NCBI GenBank assembly: GCA_012728315.1
Contig: JAAYFI010000026.1
Location: forward strand, 237,778-301,777
Origin: Gammaproteobacteria bacterium
GTDB lineage: Bacteria > Pseudomonadota > Gammaproteobacteria > Pseudomonadales > Pseudomonadaceae
DNA: 64,000 bases
Direction of reading: 5' to 3'
Position numbers and translations under genes: made by a program. Positions 7,672 through 16,755 of this stretch are shown here, piece by piece. Under the pieces are notes generated by a model that made no database searches, was not told where the DNA came from, and was given only the letters and a program-made list of their open reading frames with translations. Position 1 is the first letter of the stretch; the number at the start of each line of letters is the position of its first letter.

Positions 7672-10044
7672 TCAGCTGGGTTTTGCTCGCGGGGCTGCTG
7701 CGTTGTTGCTTAACAGCGCTTGTAGCTTAGCCAGTTCAATAGGCTTGGCGAGGTGACCGTCCATACCGGCTTGCTTGGCACGCACTCGGTGTTCTTCGAG
7801 TACGTGGGCGGATAAAGCTATAATAGGTACAGCAGTTAGACCGTGCTCAGCTTCATAGCTGCGTCGTTTTTGGGCGGCGGTAAAACCGTCCATAACCGGC
7901 ATTTCACAGTCCATCAGCACCAAGTCATAGGTGTTTTTTTGCAGCATCTCTAAGGCGATTTTGCCGTTAGCCGCAATATCTAGGGTTGCACCCAATTTAT
8001 GCAGTAAGCCGCTAATGACCTTGACTGAAATGGCATCGTCTTCTGCAACCAAGACGTGTTTAGTCGATACGTTTGGCGTTGTGCGATTGTGCATCGTTGC
8101 CTGTTGTATCGCATTGATCAGTGTGGCTTTTAGGGTGGAGCCGCTGACAGGCTTGATTAATACTTGGCTGATGCCGGCATTACGGGCGGCAATCAGGTCA
8201 GTTTGACTGCTGCTGGTGAGCATAATTAAGGTGGCATCTGTGGTCAGTATAGGGTCTTCTTTAATGCGCACAGCAAAAGCAATGGCGCTGGGTTTGTGCG
8301 TGGTTTCGCTGATTAAAATGGCAGCAAAATGTTGACCTTGCAGGGCTTTGTTACGTAATAAAGCAACAGCATCTGTTGGCGATGAGCAGGTGCTCACGAG
8401 CAGCCCCAGCTCAGAGCACTGCTGGGCTAAAACCTTTTGCGAGAGCATATTGCTGTCGATAATCAAAATATGCTGCTGGTGCAGCACGGCTTCTGCTTCT
8501 GTATGCGCGCTTTGACTGTGTTGTGGATTAAAGGCAATGCTAAAAGTAAAAAGGGTGCCTTGAGCGCTGCGCTGAATTTTAAATTGGCCCGCCATAAGCT
8601 GAACCAGTTGCCGGGCAATAATGACGCCTAAATTACCACCGATAAAAGACGCGCTCAGTAAGTCTTTACTGTGCAGTTGCGCTGTGTTGAGGATATTGCA
8701 CTCTTCAGCACTGAGTGGTGTGCCGGTGTCTTGTACGCTAAACACCAGCTGAGTCTGGGTATTATGCAGCTCAAGGGCTGCGCTTAGGATCACTTCACCA
8801 TCGAAGGTGCGCTGGAAACAGTTTTTCAGAATACTGAGTAAAACTTGCCGTAAACGAACCGGGTCGCCTAATAAAATTTCTGGCACCTGAGGTTGTAAGA
8901 AAATAGTGAGCTCAGTGTGTTGCTCATGGGCTTTATTAGAGAATATTTGGCTGCATTCCTGTAGCAAAGCAGCCAAGTTGAATTGTGTATGACTTAACGC
9001 CACTGCATTGGACTCGAGGCGTGTAATATCCAAAATTTCATTAATCAAACTCAGCAGCTCATTGCCAGACTCCTGAATCGTTTGCGCGTAATCCCGCTGC
9101 TTACTGGACAGGGGGGTGTCCAAGAGTAAAGTGGTCATACCCAGTACGCCACTGAGTGGCGTGCGGATTTCATGGCTGATTTTGGCTAAGAACTCAGTTT
9201 TCGCCCGGTTTTCTGCCTCTTGGGCCACATGGCGTTGTGAGACGCTGGTGTTTTTAGCAACTTGCTCACGGTGACTTTTACTGAGGCCAATACTAATAAT
9301 AAAAGCACTGACGGCAATACTGATTAAGGATATTAAAGCCGCTGTATCGGCGGAGAAAAAAGCGTTATTGCTAAATGCCGGCCAAGCCAGAAGCTGCGGC
9401 ACACATAGGGTGCTTAAGCCAATAAATAAGGTGCGTGCAGAAGGGTAGTGGTTTCGCCACAGCTGTAGCGCTGTGCCCAGTAACATCACGCTTGAGCTGA
9501 GTAGCAGGTAAAAGCTAAGAATATAGGCATAAGGGGGCGCCAAAATTAATAGACTGATACCGCCGACGCACAGCACAGCCATATGCTTGGTCAGTTGTTT
9601 GGGAAGTTTTTTAAAACGCGTCGCTTTGGGAACATAGCTCATACAAAGGGCGTGTAAAAACAGCAGGCCCAGTACGGCGGCAATATAGATAAAATCGCTG
9701 TTGAGCTGGGGTAGAAAAGACGCTTGCGTTGACAGTAAGCCCGCTGTAAAAAACAGCAGAAAAAAACCGAGCGCTATGGCAAAAAAAATGTTGCAAGTGT
9801 AGCGGGTGTAGATAAAGCGCAGAATATTGTAAAGGAGTGCCGCAAGGCTGCAGCCAAGTAACAGGCCGATCAGTAAAGGCTGGGTCGTAGTCCAGCTCCA
9901 AGGCTGTTGGGTCAAGAGAGGCGGCTCAGCAATAGTGCTGATTGAAGGTATTAAGCTGTAGCTGTTTGAGGTGCTAATAGCAAAGTATAGAGAGCCTAAA
10001 ACTAAGCTGGTCACTAAGGTAATGATTAAGCCAATGGGGTTCAC
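7672..10044 (-). CDS. retS: RetS-like hybrid sensor kinase lacking the periplasmic sensor domain
   Basis: A 790-residue hybrid kinase: one N-terminal hydrophobic segment (about 5-25), only about 30 residues of periplasmic sequence, a 7TM block (about 55-255), HisKA with [10 protein letters not shown] (about 289-298), an HATPase-like domain (about 395-505), receiver 1 (about 525-645) and receiver 2 (about 660-780) with LMDCEMP. Similarity in the kinase core ([40 protein letters not shown]) and the position after purD match P. aeruginosa RetS, which modulates GacS. RetS is about 942 residues; the 150-residue difference equals the missing 7TMR-DISMED2 domain. Receiver 1 has Ser (ILISETT) where the phosphoacceptor Asp should be. 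GTG start; no earlier usable start was seen. Confidence 0.82.
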   Translation of the reverse strand: MNPIGLIITLVTSLVLGSLYFAISTSNSYSLIPSISTIAEPPLLTQQPWSWTTTQPLLIGLLLGCSLAALLYNILRFIYTRYTCNIFFAIALGFFLLFFTAGLLSTQASFLPQLNSDFIYIAAVLGLLFLHALCMSYVPKATRFKKLPKQLTKHMAVLCVGGISLLILAPPYAYILSFYLLLSSSVMLLGTALQLWRNHYPSARTLFIGLSTLCVPQLLAWPAFSNNAFFSADTAALISLISIAVSAFIISIGLSKSHREQVAKNTSVSQRHVAQEAENRAKTEFLAKISHEIRTPLSGVLGMTTLLLDTPLSSKQRDYAQTIQESGNELLSLINEILDITRLESNAVALSHTQFNLAALLQECSQIFSNKAHEQHTELTIFLQPQVPEILLGDPVRLRQVLLSILKNCFQRTFDGEVILSAALELHNTQTQLVFSVQDTGTPLSAEECNILNTAQLHSKDLLSASFIGGNLGVIIARQLVQLMAGQFKIQRSAQGTLFTFSIAFNPQHSQSAHTEAEAVLHQQHILIIDSNMLSQKVLAQQCSELGLLVSTCSSPTDAVALLRNKALQGQHFAAILISETTHKPSAIAFAVRIKEDPILTTDATLIMLTSSSQTDLIAARNAGISQVLIKPVSGSTLKATLINAIQQATMHNRTTPNVSTKHVLVAEDDAISVKVISGLLHKLGATLDIAANGKIALEMLQKNTYDLVLMDCEMPVMDGFTAAQKRRSYEAEHGLTAVPIIALSAHVLEEHRVRAKQAGMDGHLAKPIELAKLQALLSNNAAAPRAKPS

Positions 10045-10076
10045 GTCAGTACTTAATGCCTCAGCGGGCTCATGAT

Positions 10077-10105
10077 ACTCCCCGCAGCTTTAGCTGTCGG
10101 GGAGT
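10077..10105 (-). terminator. Hairpin after purD
   Basis: ACTCCCCG-CAGCT-tt-AGCTG-t-CGGGGAGT forms a 13-bp stem with one unpaired base. It lies in the 80-nt spacer between the purD stop and the RetS-like start. There is no U-run on either strand, so it is more likely a 3'-end stabilising structure or an attenuating hairpin than a classic terminator. Confidence 0.55.
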
Positions 10106-10124
10106 TGAGCGATGGATTGAGTGC

Positions 10125-11411
10125 TTATTGCTGCTCACGGGCAATCGCGCGGTAGCCAATATCTTTACGGTAGAAACTGCCTTCCCAGCTGATTTGCTCA
10201 GCCAGTTTGTAGGCGTTGGCTTGTGCCTCGGCAACGGTATTACCCATGGCTGTTGCGCAGAGCACGCGACCGCCGGTGTTGACGATTTTACCGTCCTTCA
10301 GGCTGCTGCCCGCGTGGAACACTTTACCATCGAGCTTGGCTGCGGCATCCAAACCTTTAATCTCATGCCCGGCGCTGTAGTCAGCAGGGTAGCCACCAGA
10401 GGCCAGTACCACACCCAGACTTGGACGCGGATCCCACTGTGCTTCGACTTTATCCAGCGCTTTAGCTAAAGCCGCTTCAATCAGCAGAATTAAGCTGGAC
10501 TCTAAACGCAGTAAAATCGGCTGAGTTTCTGGATCGCCAAAGCGGCAGTTGTACTCAATGATTTTTGGTGCGCCCGTTTTATCAATCATTAAACCGGCAT
10601 ACAAAAAGCCAGTGTAGACATTGCCTTCAGCCGCCATGCCGCGCACGGTTGGGTAGATGATCTCTTCCATCACACGCTGGTGGACCGCATCGGTGACAAC
10701 AGGCGCAGGGGAATAAGCCCCCATGCCACCGGTGTTGGGGCCGGTATCACCATCGCCGACCCGTTTGTGGTCTTGGCTGGTGGCCATCGGCAAGACGTTT
10801 TCACCGTCAACCATCACAATAAAGCTGGCTTCTTCACCGTCGAGGAACTCTTCAATGACGACGCGTGAGCCGGCATCACCAAAAGCATTGTCAGACAGCA
10901 TATCAATCACTGCGGCTTCTGCTTCTTCGAGGGTCATGGCCACGATCACGCCTTTACCTGCGGCTAAGCCGTCGGCTTTAACCACAATCGGCGCACCTTG
11001 TTCGCGGATATAGGCCAGAGCCGGCTCGACTTCAGTAAAGTTGGCATAGCGCCCGGTAGGGATATTGTGGCGCGCTAAGAAATCCTTAGTGAAAGCCTTT
11101 GAGCCTTCCAATTGAGCTGCAGCCGCAGTGGGGCCGTAGATGTCCAGATTGCGTTCGCGGAATTTATCTACAACACCGGCAACCAGCGGCGCTTCAGGAC
11201 CAACGATGGTCAAAGCAATATCATTTTGCTCGGCAAAGTCAGCCAGTTGGTCAAGGGCGAGCACATCAATGGCAACGTTTTCGCACTTGTTTTCTGTTGC
11301 ACTGCCGGCGTTACCTGGGGCGATAAACACTTGAGTAACACGTGGATCTTGTGCTGCTTTCCACGCTAGAGCGTGCTCACGTCCGCCATTACCGATAATT
11401 AAAATTTTCAT
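10125..11411 (-). CDS. purD: Phosphoribosylamine-glycine ligase
   Basis: A 428-residue ATP-grasp enzyme of normal length. N-terminal MKILIIGNGGREHALAW is the family signature; IVGPEAPLVAGVVDKF, the ATP-grasp segment IVVKADGLAAGKGV (about 137-150) and NCRFGDPETQ (about 289-298) complete it. It makes glycinamide ribonucleotide, the second step of purine synthesis, in the cytosol. It follows purH by 24 nt on the same strand, so the two form an operon, as in Pseudomonas, where these unlinked steps of the pathway sit together. A strong hairpin follows the gene. Confidence 0.98.
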   Translation of the reverse strand: MKILIIGNGGREHALAWKAAQDPRVTQVFIAPGNAGSATENKCENVAIDVLALDQLADFAEQNDIALTIVGPEAPLVAGVVDKFRERNLDIYGPTAAAAQLEGSKAFTKDFLARHNIPTGRYANFTEVEPALAYIREQGAPIVVKADGLAAGKGVIVAMTLEEAEAAVIDMLSDNAFGDAGSRVVIEEFLDGEEASFIVMVDGENVLPMATSQDHKRVGDGDTGPNTGGMGAYSPAPVVTDAVHQRVMEEIIYPTVRGMAAEGNVYTGFLYAGLMIDKTGAPKIIEYNCRFGDPETQPILLRLESSLILLIEAALAKALDKVEAQWDPRPSLGVVLASGGYPADYSAGHEIKGLDAAAKLDGKVFHAGSSLKDGKIVNTGGRVLCATAMGNTVAEAQANAYKLAEQISWEGSFYRKDIGYRAIAREQQ

Positions 11412-11435
11412 AGAAACGGTCCTTTAAAGAGCTAA

Positions 11436-13043
11436 TTAATGGCGGAAGTGACGCATGCCAGTGAATACCATGGCAATATCTGCTTCGTCAGCTGCAGCGA
11501 TCACTTCTTCATCGCGCATTGAGCCGCCGGGCTGGATCACCGCGCGAATACCAACTTTCGCAGCATTATCTAAACCGTCACGGAATGGGAAGAAGGCATC
11601 TGATGCCATCACTGCTCCAGCAACTTCTAAACCTGCATGTTCGGCTTTAATCGCAGCAATACGGGCTGAGTTAACGCGGCTCATTTGACCGGCGCCAACA
11701 CCAATGGTTTGACGGTTTTTGGCATAGACAATGGCGTTGGATTTAACAAATTTCGCCACTTTCCAAGCAAAGATCAGGTCATGAATTTCTTGCTCAGTGG
11801 GGGCGCGACGGGTGACGACTTTTAAGTCATCGGCCGTGATCATTTCAATGTCGCGACTCTGCACCAGCAGGCCACCGTTAACACGCTTGTAATCCCAGCT
11901 TGGGCTGCGCTCTGCTGGCCACTGGCCGCACTCTAAGAGGCGCACGTTAGCTTTGCTCGCCACTACATCGCGAGCGGCTTGACTGATGCGGGGGGCAATG
12001 ATGACTTCAACGAATTGACGGTCAACAATGGCTTGTGCGGTTGCACCATCCAATTCGCGGTTAAAAGCAATGATACCGCCGAAGGCTGATTCACTGTCGG
12101 TGGCGTAGGCTAAATCGTAAGCCTTACGGATACCGCCTTCCTCTTCAGGGACTACGGCAACGCCACAAGGGTTGGCGTGTTTAACAATCACACAGGCAGG
12201 CTTGACAAAGCTTTTCACGCACTCTAGGGCTGCATCAGTATCGGCGACGTTGTTAAACGACAGCTCTTTACCTTGCAATTGTATCGCGCTAGCAATGCTG
12301 GCTTCTTGTGGGTTGGCTTCAGTGTAGAACGCAGCTTTTTGGTGTGGATTCTCACCATAACGCATCTCTTGCGCTTTAATAAACTGGGTATTAAAGGTGT
12401 TGGGGAAGTCTGAACGCTGCTGCGTGCTGAGGGTTTCTGCAGACTGATCAATCGTGCCTAGGTAGTTCGCAATCATGCCGTCGTAGGCTGCGGTGTGCTC
12501 AAAGGCTTTAAGGGCAAGATTAAAGCGCTGAGCATAACTTAAACCACCTTGTTTTAGGCTGTCGATGATTTCGCTGTAGTCGCCAGCGTTCACCACGATG
12601 GCCACATCTTTATGGTTTTTTGCCGCACTGCGCACCATGGTTGGACCGCCAATGTCGATGTTTTCAATGGCGTCAGGCAGGGTGCAGCCAGGTTTGGCGA
12701 CAGTTGCGGCAAAGGGGTAGAGGTTCACTGCAACTAAATCGATTGGCTTGATGCCGTGCTCTGCCATTACTGCGCCATCGAGGTCGCGGCGACCGAGGAT
12801 GCCACCGTGAATTTTAGGGTGCAGAGTTTTAACGCGGCCGTCCATCATTTCCGCAAAGCCTGTGTAGTCGGCAACTTCAATGGCTGGAATCGCGTTGTCT
12901 TTGAGCAGTTTAAAGGTGCCACCGGTGGAGAGAATTTCTACGCCGAGGGCGTGCAGTGCTTGCGCAAACTCAACAATACCTGTTTTATCAGAAACACTGA
13001 TTAGAGCGCGACGAATAGGCGTTTTTGAAGTGTGGTCAGTCAT
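11436..13043 (-). CDS. purH: Bifunctional AICAR formyltransferase / IMP cyclohydrolase
   Basis: A 535-residue enzyme, standard length. The N-terminal MGS-like IMP cyclohydrolase half shows [19 protein letters not shown] and [12 protein letters not shown]; the C-terminal formyltransferase half shows [29 protein letters not shown] and the final [28 protein letters not shown]. It carries out the last two steps of IMP synthesis. The first purine gene of the purHD operon, it lies 67 nt after fis with a GAACCCC-type weak ribosome site. A short imperfect hairpin (GCCTT-ctgc-AAGGC) sits in that gap. Confidence 0.98.
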   Translation of the reverse strand: MTDHTSKTPIRRALISVSDKTGIVEFAQALHALGVEILSTGGTFKLLKDNAIPAIEVADYTGFAEMMDGRVKTLHPKIHGGILGRRDLDGAVMAEHGIKPIDLVAVNLYPFAATVAKPGCTLPDAIENIDIGGPTMVRSAAKNHKDVAIVVNAGDYSEIIDSLKQGGLSYAQRFNLALKAFEHTAAYDGMIANYLGTIDQSAETLSTQQRSDFPNTFNTQFIKAQEMRYGENPHQKAAFYTEANPQEASIASAIQLQGKELSFNNVADTDAALECVKSFVKPACVIVKHANPCGVAVVPEEEGGIRKAYDLAYATDSESAFGGIIAFNRELDGATAQAIVDRQFVEVIIAPRISQAARDVVASKANVRLLECGQWPAERSPSWDYKRVNGGLLVQSRDIEMITADDLKVVTRRAPTEQEIHDLIFAWKVAKFVKSNAIVYAKNRQTIGVGAGQMSRVNSARIAAIKAEHAGLEVAGAVMASDAFFPFRDGLDNAAKVGIRAVIQPGGSMRDEEVIAAADEADIAMVFTGMRHFRH

Positions 13044-13110
13044 TGGGGTTCCTAGCTATAAACGGCGAAACAGCACTGAGCCTTGCAGAAGGCGAGTGCG
13101 GGGTTAGATT

Positions 13111-13383
13111 TTAAAGAAGGTTGTACTGCTTAAGTTTTTTACGCAGTGTCCCTCGGTTTAAGCCGAGCATTTCTGATGCGCGCGTTTGATTGCCTTGCAC
13201 ATGTTGCATAACTGAGGCAAACAAAGGGGCTTCAACTTCACTTAATACCAAGTTGTATACGTCATTAACATGGGCACCATCTAAGTGAGCAAAGTAGTCT
13301 TGCAAAGTTTTTTCGACACATGCACGTAACGTCAGGTGTTCGGTACTTTTAATGGTGCTAAGCGGCATAGTGTTTTTTGTCAC
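13111..13383 (-). CDS. fis: DNA-binding protein Fis
   Basis: A 90-residue Fis protein. The C-terminal helix-turn-helix NQTRASEMLGLNRGTLRKKLKQYNLL is almost the family consensus, preceded by the dimerisation region VEKTLQDYFAHLDG..VNDVYNLVLSEVEAPLF. Fis bends DNA and activates rRNA and other growth-linked promoters. It follows dusB by 37 nt, the widely conserved dusB-fis operon. The N-terminus is shorter than in P. aeruginosa; the in-frame ATG five codons later is an alternative start. Confidence 0.96.
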   Translation of the reverse strand: MTKNTMPLSTIKSTEHLTLRACVEKTLQDYFAHLDGAHVNDVYNLVLSEVEAPLFASVMQHVQGNQTRASEMLGLNRGTLRKKLKQYNLL

Positions 13384-13420
13384 GACAGATATCTCATAAC
13401 TGGGCGTTTTATCAATTGAA

Positions 13421-14419
13421 TCATGCAGCGTCTTTTAAACCTAAAGAGCGAAGGTAATTAAAAAAATCTTGGATTTGATTTTTTTGTGCTTCTTCACACT
13501 CAAGCCGGTTAAACGTTGTACGAAATTGTTGTGCCTCTGGTAATGATGCTAAGTACCAGTGCGTATGTTTTCTTGCAATACGTAGACCCATAGGCTCGCC
13601 ATAAAAGGCATGCAGAAGCTCCAGATGTTCAAGCAAAATCAATTCCAAAGCGTTTAAACTGATGGCGGGCAGCAGTTCACCGGTCTTAAGAAAATGATTT
13701 ATTTCTCGGAAAATCCATGGCCGTCCTTGCGCCGCTCGACCAATTAATAATCCATCTGCACCAGTGTAATCGAGCACCTGCCGAGCTTTTAGAGGGCTAT
13801 CAATATCACCGTTAGCAAACACGGGAATAGATACTGCATCCTTAATGAGCGCAATAGTATCGTATTCGGCGTCACCATTGTAGCGGTCTGCGCGGGTGCG
13901 GCCATGTACCGCAAGGGCATTGATACCTTCGGATTCAGCAATTTTGGCGATAGTTACACCATTTTTGTTCGTTTGATCCCAGCCTGTACGGATTTTTAGC
14001 GTCACAGGTACATCCACCGCTGCACGTACGGCCTGTAGAATCTCGGCAACCAGCTTTTCATCTTTGAGCAGTGCTGAACCGGCTGCTTTATTGCATACTT
14101 TTTTGGCTGGGCAGCCCATATTGATATCGATGATATGCGCGCCTAAGGCTACACATTGCTGGGCGGCATGGGCGAGCATTTGTGGTTCTGCGCCAGCAAT
14201 CTGTACCGAGCGAGGCTCAGGATCACTGTCGCTGAGCAGGCGTAAGCTGGATTTACGGCTGTTCCAGAGGCGTGTATCACTGGTGAGCATTTCAGATACG
14301 GTGAGGCCTGCACCAAAGCGTGCGCATAATTGACGTTGTGGGCGATCAGTCACGCCAGCCATGGGCGCTAAAATCAGGTTGTTAGCTAATGTGTAGGAAC
14401 CAATACGAACCGTCGACAT
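13421..14419 (-). CDS. dusB: tRNA-dihydrouridine synthase B
   Basis: A 332-residue FMN-dependent TIM-barrel enzyme. Visible: LAPMAGVTDRPQRQLC near the N-terminus, the catalytic Cys in NMGCPAKKVCNKAAGSALL (about residues 99-117), TLKIRTGWD, HGRTRADRYNG and ANGDIDSP. It reduces uridine to dihydrouridine in the tRNA D-loop (U17 in E. coli). It is the first gene of dusB-fis; a perfect TATAAT -10 lies at 14455-14460 on its strand, with a poor -35. Length and motifs fit the family; DusA and DusC have different signatures. Confidence 0.96.
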   Translation of the reverse strand: MSTVRIGSYTLANNLILAPMAGVTDRPQRQLCARFGAGLTVSEMLTSDTRLWNSRKSSLRLLSDSDPEPRSVQIAGAEPQMLAHAAQQCVALGAHIIDINMGCPAKKVCNKAAGSALLKDEKLVAEILQAVRAAVDVPVTLKIRTGWDQTNKNGVTIAKIAESEGINALAVHGRTRADRYNGDAEYDTIALIKDAVSIPVFANGDIDSPLKARQVLDYTGADGLLIGRAAQGRPWIFREINHFLKTGELLPAISLNALELILLEHLELLHAFYGEPMGLRIARKHTHWYLASLPEAQQFRTTFNRLECEEAQKNQIQDFFNYLRSLGLKDAA

Positions 14420-14628
14420 GGACTGTCCAGCCTGTGCGCTTATTGAAAGAAAAGATTATAGGGTTGAGCGGCGTATGATACCTGCTCACACTCTGTGGAT
14501 AAAGCAACAAACCTGCTGTAGTGATGAATGGGGCGAGCTGTGGGGCATTATATTAGGCGTCGTGCCGCTCAACTCCAGTGCATCTAGATGAGGGGCAGCC
14601 CAGCGCGATGATGCGCCGGTTGCTAAAG
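14420..14628. other. Intergenic region with dusB-fis promoter and a split inverted repeat
   Basis: A leftward -10 TATAAT lies at 14455-14460, about 36 nt before the dusB ATG. Two 10-bp arms, GTTGAGCGGC at 14463-14472 and GCCGCTCAAC at 14564-14573, form an inverted repeat 91 nt apart; the left arm falls in the -10/-35 spacer. No gene was seen here. Confidence 0.5.
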
Positions 14629-16707
14629 TTAATCGTCGCTGCTGGAAAAATCGTAATTCATCGCTTGGCTTGGCCCCTGTAGATAATGCCCTTGGATATA
14701 GTTCACCCCGGCTTGCCAAAGTACCGATAAAACGCTGGCGCTTTCGACAAAAGGCACAATGCTTTGCTTGGCTTGTGCATGCAGGGCCGCGAGCATTTCT
14801 TTCAGTGTTTCTTGGTCTTCTGGGTTGTTTAGCTCTTTAGTGAAAGAGCCATCGATCTTTACAAAATCAATATCTAAGTGTTTAAGCGTATTAAATGGGT
14901 TGAGTGTGCAGCCAAACTGCCCTAAAGCAATTTGACAGTGCAGCGCACGCAGCCCTTCAGTCAGCTGCTTGGCTTGTTTTAAATAAGCGACCGCATCGGT
15001 TTCGCGTATTTGTAAAATAATTGAATCTGCAGGTAAGCGTGAGGCCTTGAGCGCTACACTTAGCCAAGGCAGCAGGCTTTGATCTTGTAAGCTGGCGCTG
15101 GATAAGTGGATAAAGAAGCGGGTTTGATTACCTTTACTGCGATGCTCGGTCAGCAACTTAATTGAATTGAGTAAAACCCAGCGATCAATTTTTTCAGCTA
15201 AACCTGCAGAGACTGCGGCTTGTAAAAAGTCCGCCGGTGGGACTTCTTCGCCTTGGGGGTTAACCAAGCGCAACAGAACTTCATACAACTCATCTTTGTT
15301 GCCGCGCAAGCTAATGATGGGTTGGAACAGCAATTTAAAGCTATTGTTTTCTAGAGCCTGCTGCACCATGGCGATAATATCACCGCGATTGGCTGCGGCG
15401 GCAAGATCATCCGCCGGATTATGAATTTTTAAGGCATTACCTTGAGTCAGCTGATCGGCGCAGTCATGTGCACGTTTGAGCACCTCTGCAGCTTTGGCGG
15501 TTTTCTCATTAAGACCGGCGACACCAATGGTGAAGGTGGTTTGTGCAGTGCGGCCATTGATATCGAACAGCTGAGCTTCCGTCTTGTGCAGTAAGTTAAG
15601 CAGCTCGGCTTGATGTTGTTCGGGTGTGCTGTCGAGCAGTAATACGCTAAATGCATCATCTGCAAAACGTGCGATTTTCGATCCGGCACTGAGCTGTTGA
15701 CGTAACAGGTTGGCCATATCTGCAAGCAGTAAGTCGATGCCAGCGATACCCAGATCTGTTTGCAGGTTTGGGTAGTGGTCAATTTTAATGTAGGCCACGC
15801 TGGCTGGCTGTCCCATATTGATTGCCCGTTCCGCAGCATGGTCTAACAGCTCTAAGAAGTGTTGGCGGTTATACAGGCCGGTCACTAAATCTTGGCTGCT
15901 GATTTCACGAAGTTTTTCTTCGAGATCGACGTTATCGTTAGCCACGCGTATCACGACTTGCACACAGGGCTCGCCGTCGTATTGGGCCGCTGAAAAGCTC
16001 ATGCTGGCTTGAAAGTGCTCTGCAGATGCAGTGACGCCGGTGCATACCAGTTCAGCACTGCCATTTTCACTGCGATAGTTTTTAAAGAAGTCTTTAAAAT
16101 GGCTTTGATCGCTGGCAGCAATCAGGTCAATCATCGGCATCCCTTCCATTTCGTCAGGATCGATATAGCCGAATAACTGCAGATAAGCGCCGTTGGCATA
16201 AATGTGCATGCCGTCATGTACATAAGCAATGGCATCAACTGAACTGTCGAGCAGCAGTTGGCAACGTTTTTCGGTTTCGCGTAACGCCACTTCCGCTGAG
16301 CGACGGCCGCGTCGTTCTTCAAGATTCTGCAGTTCGCGCATGGCGACTAAGATTAAGCGTTCGTCTTCACCTTCAGGCACGGCATCTTGTGCGCCTTGTT
16401 TGAGTGCTTCGGTTAGCGCCTCTGATGAAGGATCTTGGATCAGCTGAATAAAAGAAATATCGCGTGGGGTGCGCTGAATGGTTTGCAGTGCGAGTAGGGG
16501 ATCTAAATCTTCACAGTTGTCAGTGGCGATGCATAAGTCCCAGGTGTTCTTCAGTGCTTCATTGAGCTCATCGAGTGAGCTGATGCAGTGCGCGCGAGTG
16601 GCATGGCCCGCATTACGAAAGAGGCTAACGATGCGTTCTGCTTCGTTTTGCGAGTCCTCTAAAATAAGTAGGCGAATAGTTTTTCTATCAGTAACCATAA
16701 TGACCAT
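14629..16707 (-). CDS. fimX: FimX: degenerate GGDEF/EAL c-di-GMP receptor for type IV pili
   Basis: A 692-residue protein with the FimX layout: receiver-like domain (about 10-130, RLLILEDSQNEAERIV, phosphoacceptor not conserved), PAS (about 140-260), GGDEF-like (about 275-430) where the active site reads FADDAF rather than GGDEF, and EAL-like (about 445-680) where EAL reads EVL (YEVLLRL). Length matches P. aeruginosa FimX (about 691). FimX binds c-di-GMP through its inactive EAL domain, sits at the cell pole and promotes type IV pilus assembly and twitching. The next gene downstream encodes a PilZ protein, as in P. aeruginosa. Start: MVIMVTDRK; the internal ATG (codon 4) is an equally good candidate. 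Confidence 0.9.
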   Translation of the reverse strand: MVIMVTDRKTIRLLILEDSQNEAERIVSLFRNAGHATRAHCISSLDELNEALKNTWDLCIATDNCEDLDPLLALQTIQRTPRDISFIQLIQDPSSEALTEALKQGAQDAVPEGEDERLILVAMRELQNLEERRGRRSAEVALRETEKRCQLLLDSSVDAIAYVHDGMHIYANGAYLQLFGYIDPDEMEGMPMIDLIAASDQSHFKDFFKNYRSENGSAELVCTGVTASAEHFQASMSFSAAQYDGEPCVQVVIRVANDNVDLEEKLREISSQDLVTGLYNRQHFLELLDHAAERAINMGQPASVAYIKIDHYPNLQTDLGIAGIDLLLADMANLLRQQLSAGSKIARFADDAFSVLLLDSTPEQHQAELLNLLHKTEAQLFDINGRTAQTTFTIGVAGLNEKTAKAAEVLKRAHDCADQLTQGNALKIHNPADDLAAAANRGDIIAMVQQALENNSFKLLFQPIISLRGNKDELYEVLLRLVNPQGEEVPPADFLQAAVSAGLAEKIDRWVLLNSIKLLTEHRSKGNQTRFFIHLSSASLQDQSLLPWLSVALKASRLPADSIILQIRETDAVAYLKQAKQLTEGLRALHCQIALGQFGCTLNPFNTLKHLDIDFVKIDGSFTKELNNPEDQETLKEMLAALHAQAKQSIVPFVESASVLSVLWQAGVNYIQGHYLQGPSQAMNYDFSSSDD

Positions 16708-16755
16708 CAGAGTGCGCGCGGCGCATATTTTAAGCTGAATTGAATCGTTGAGAAT

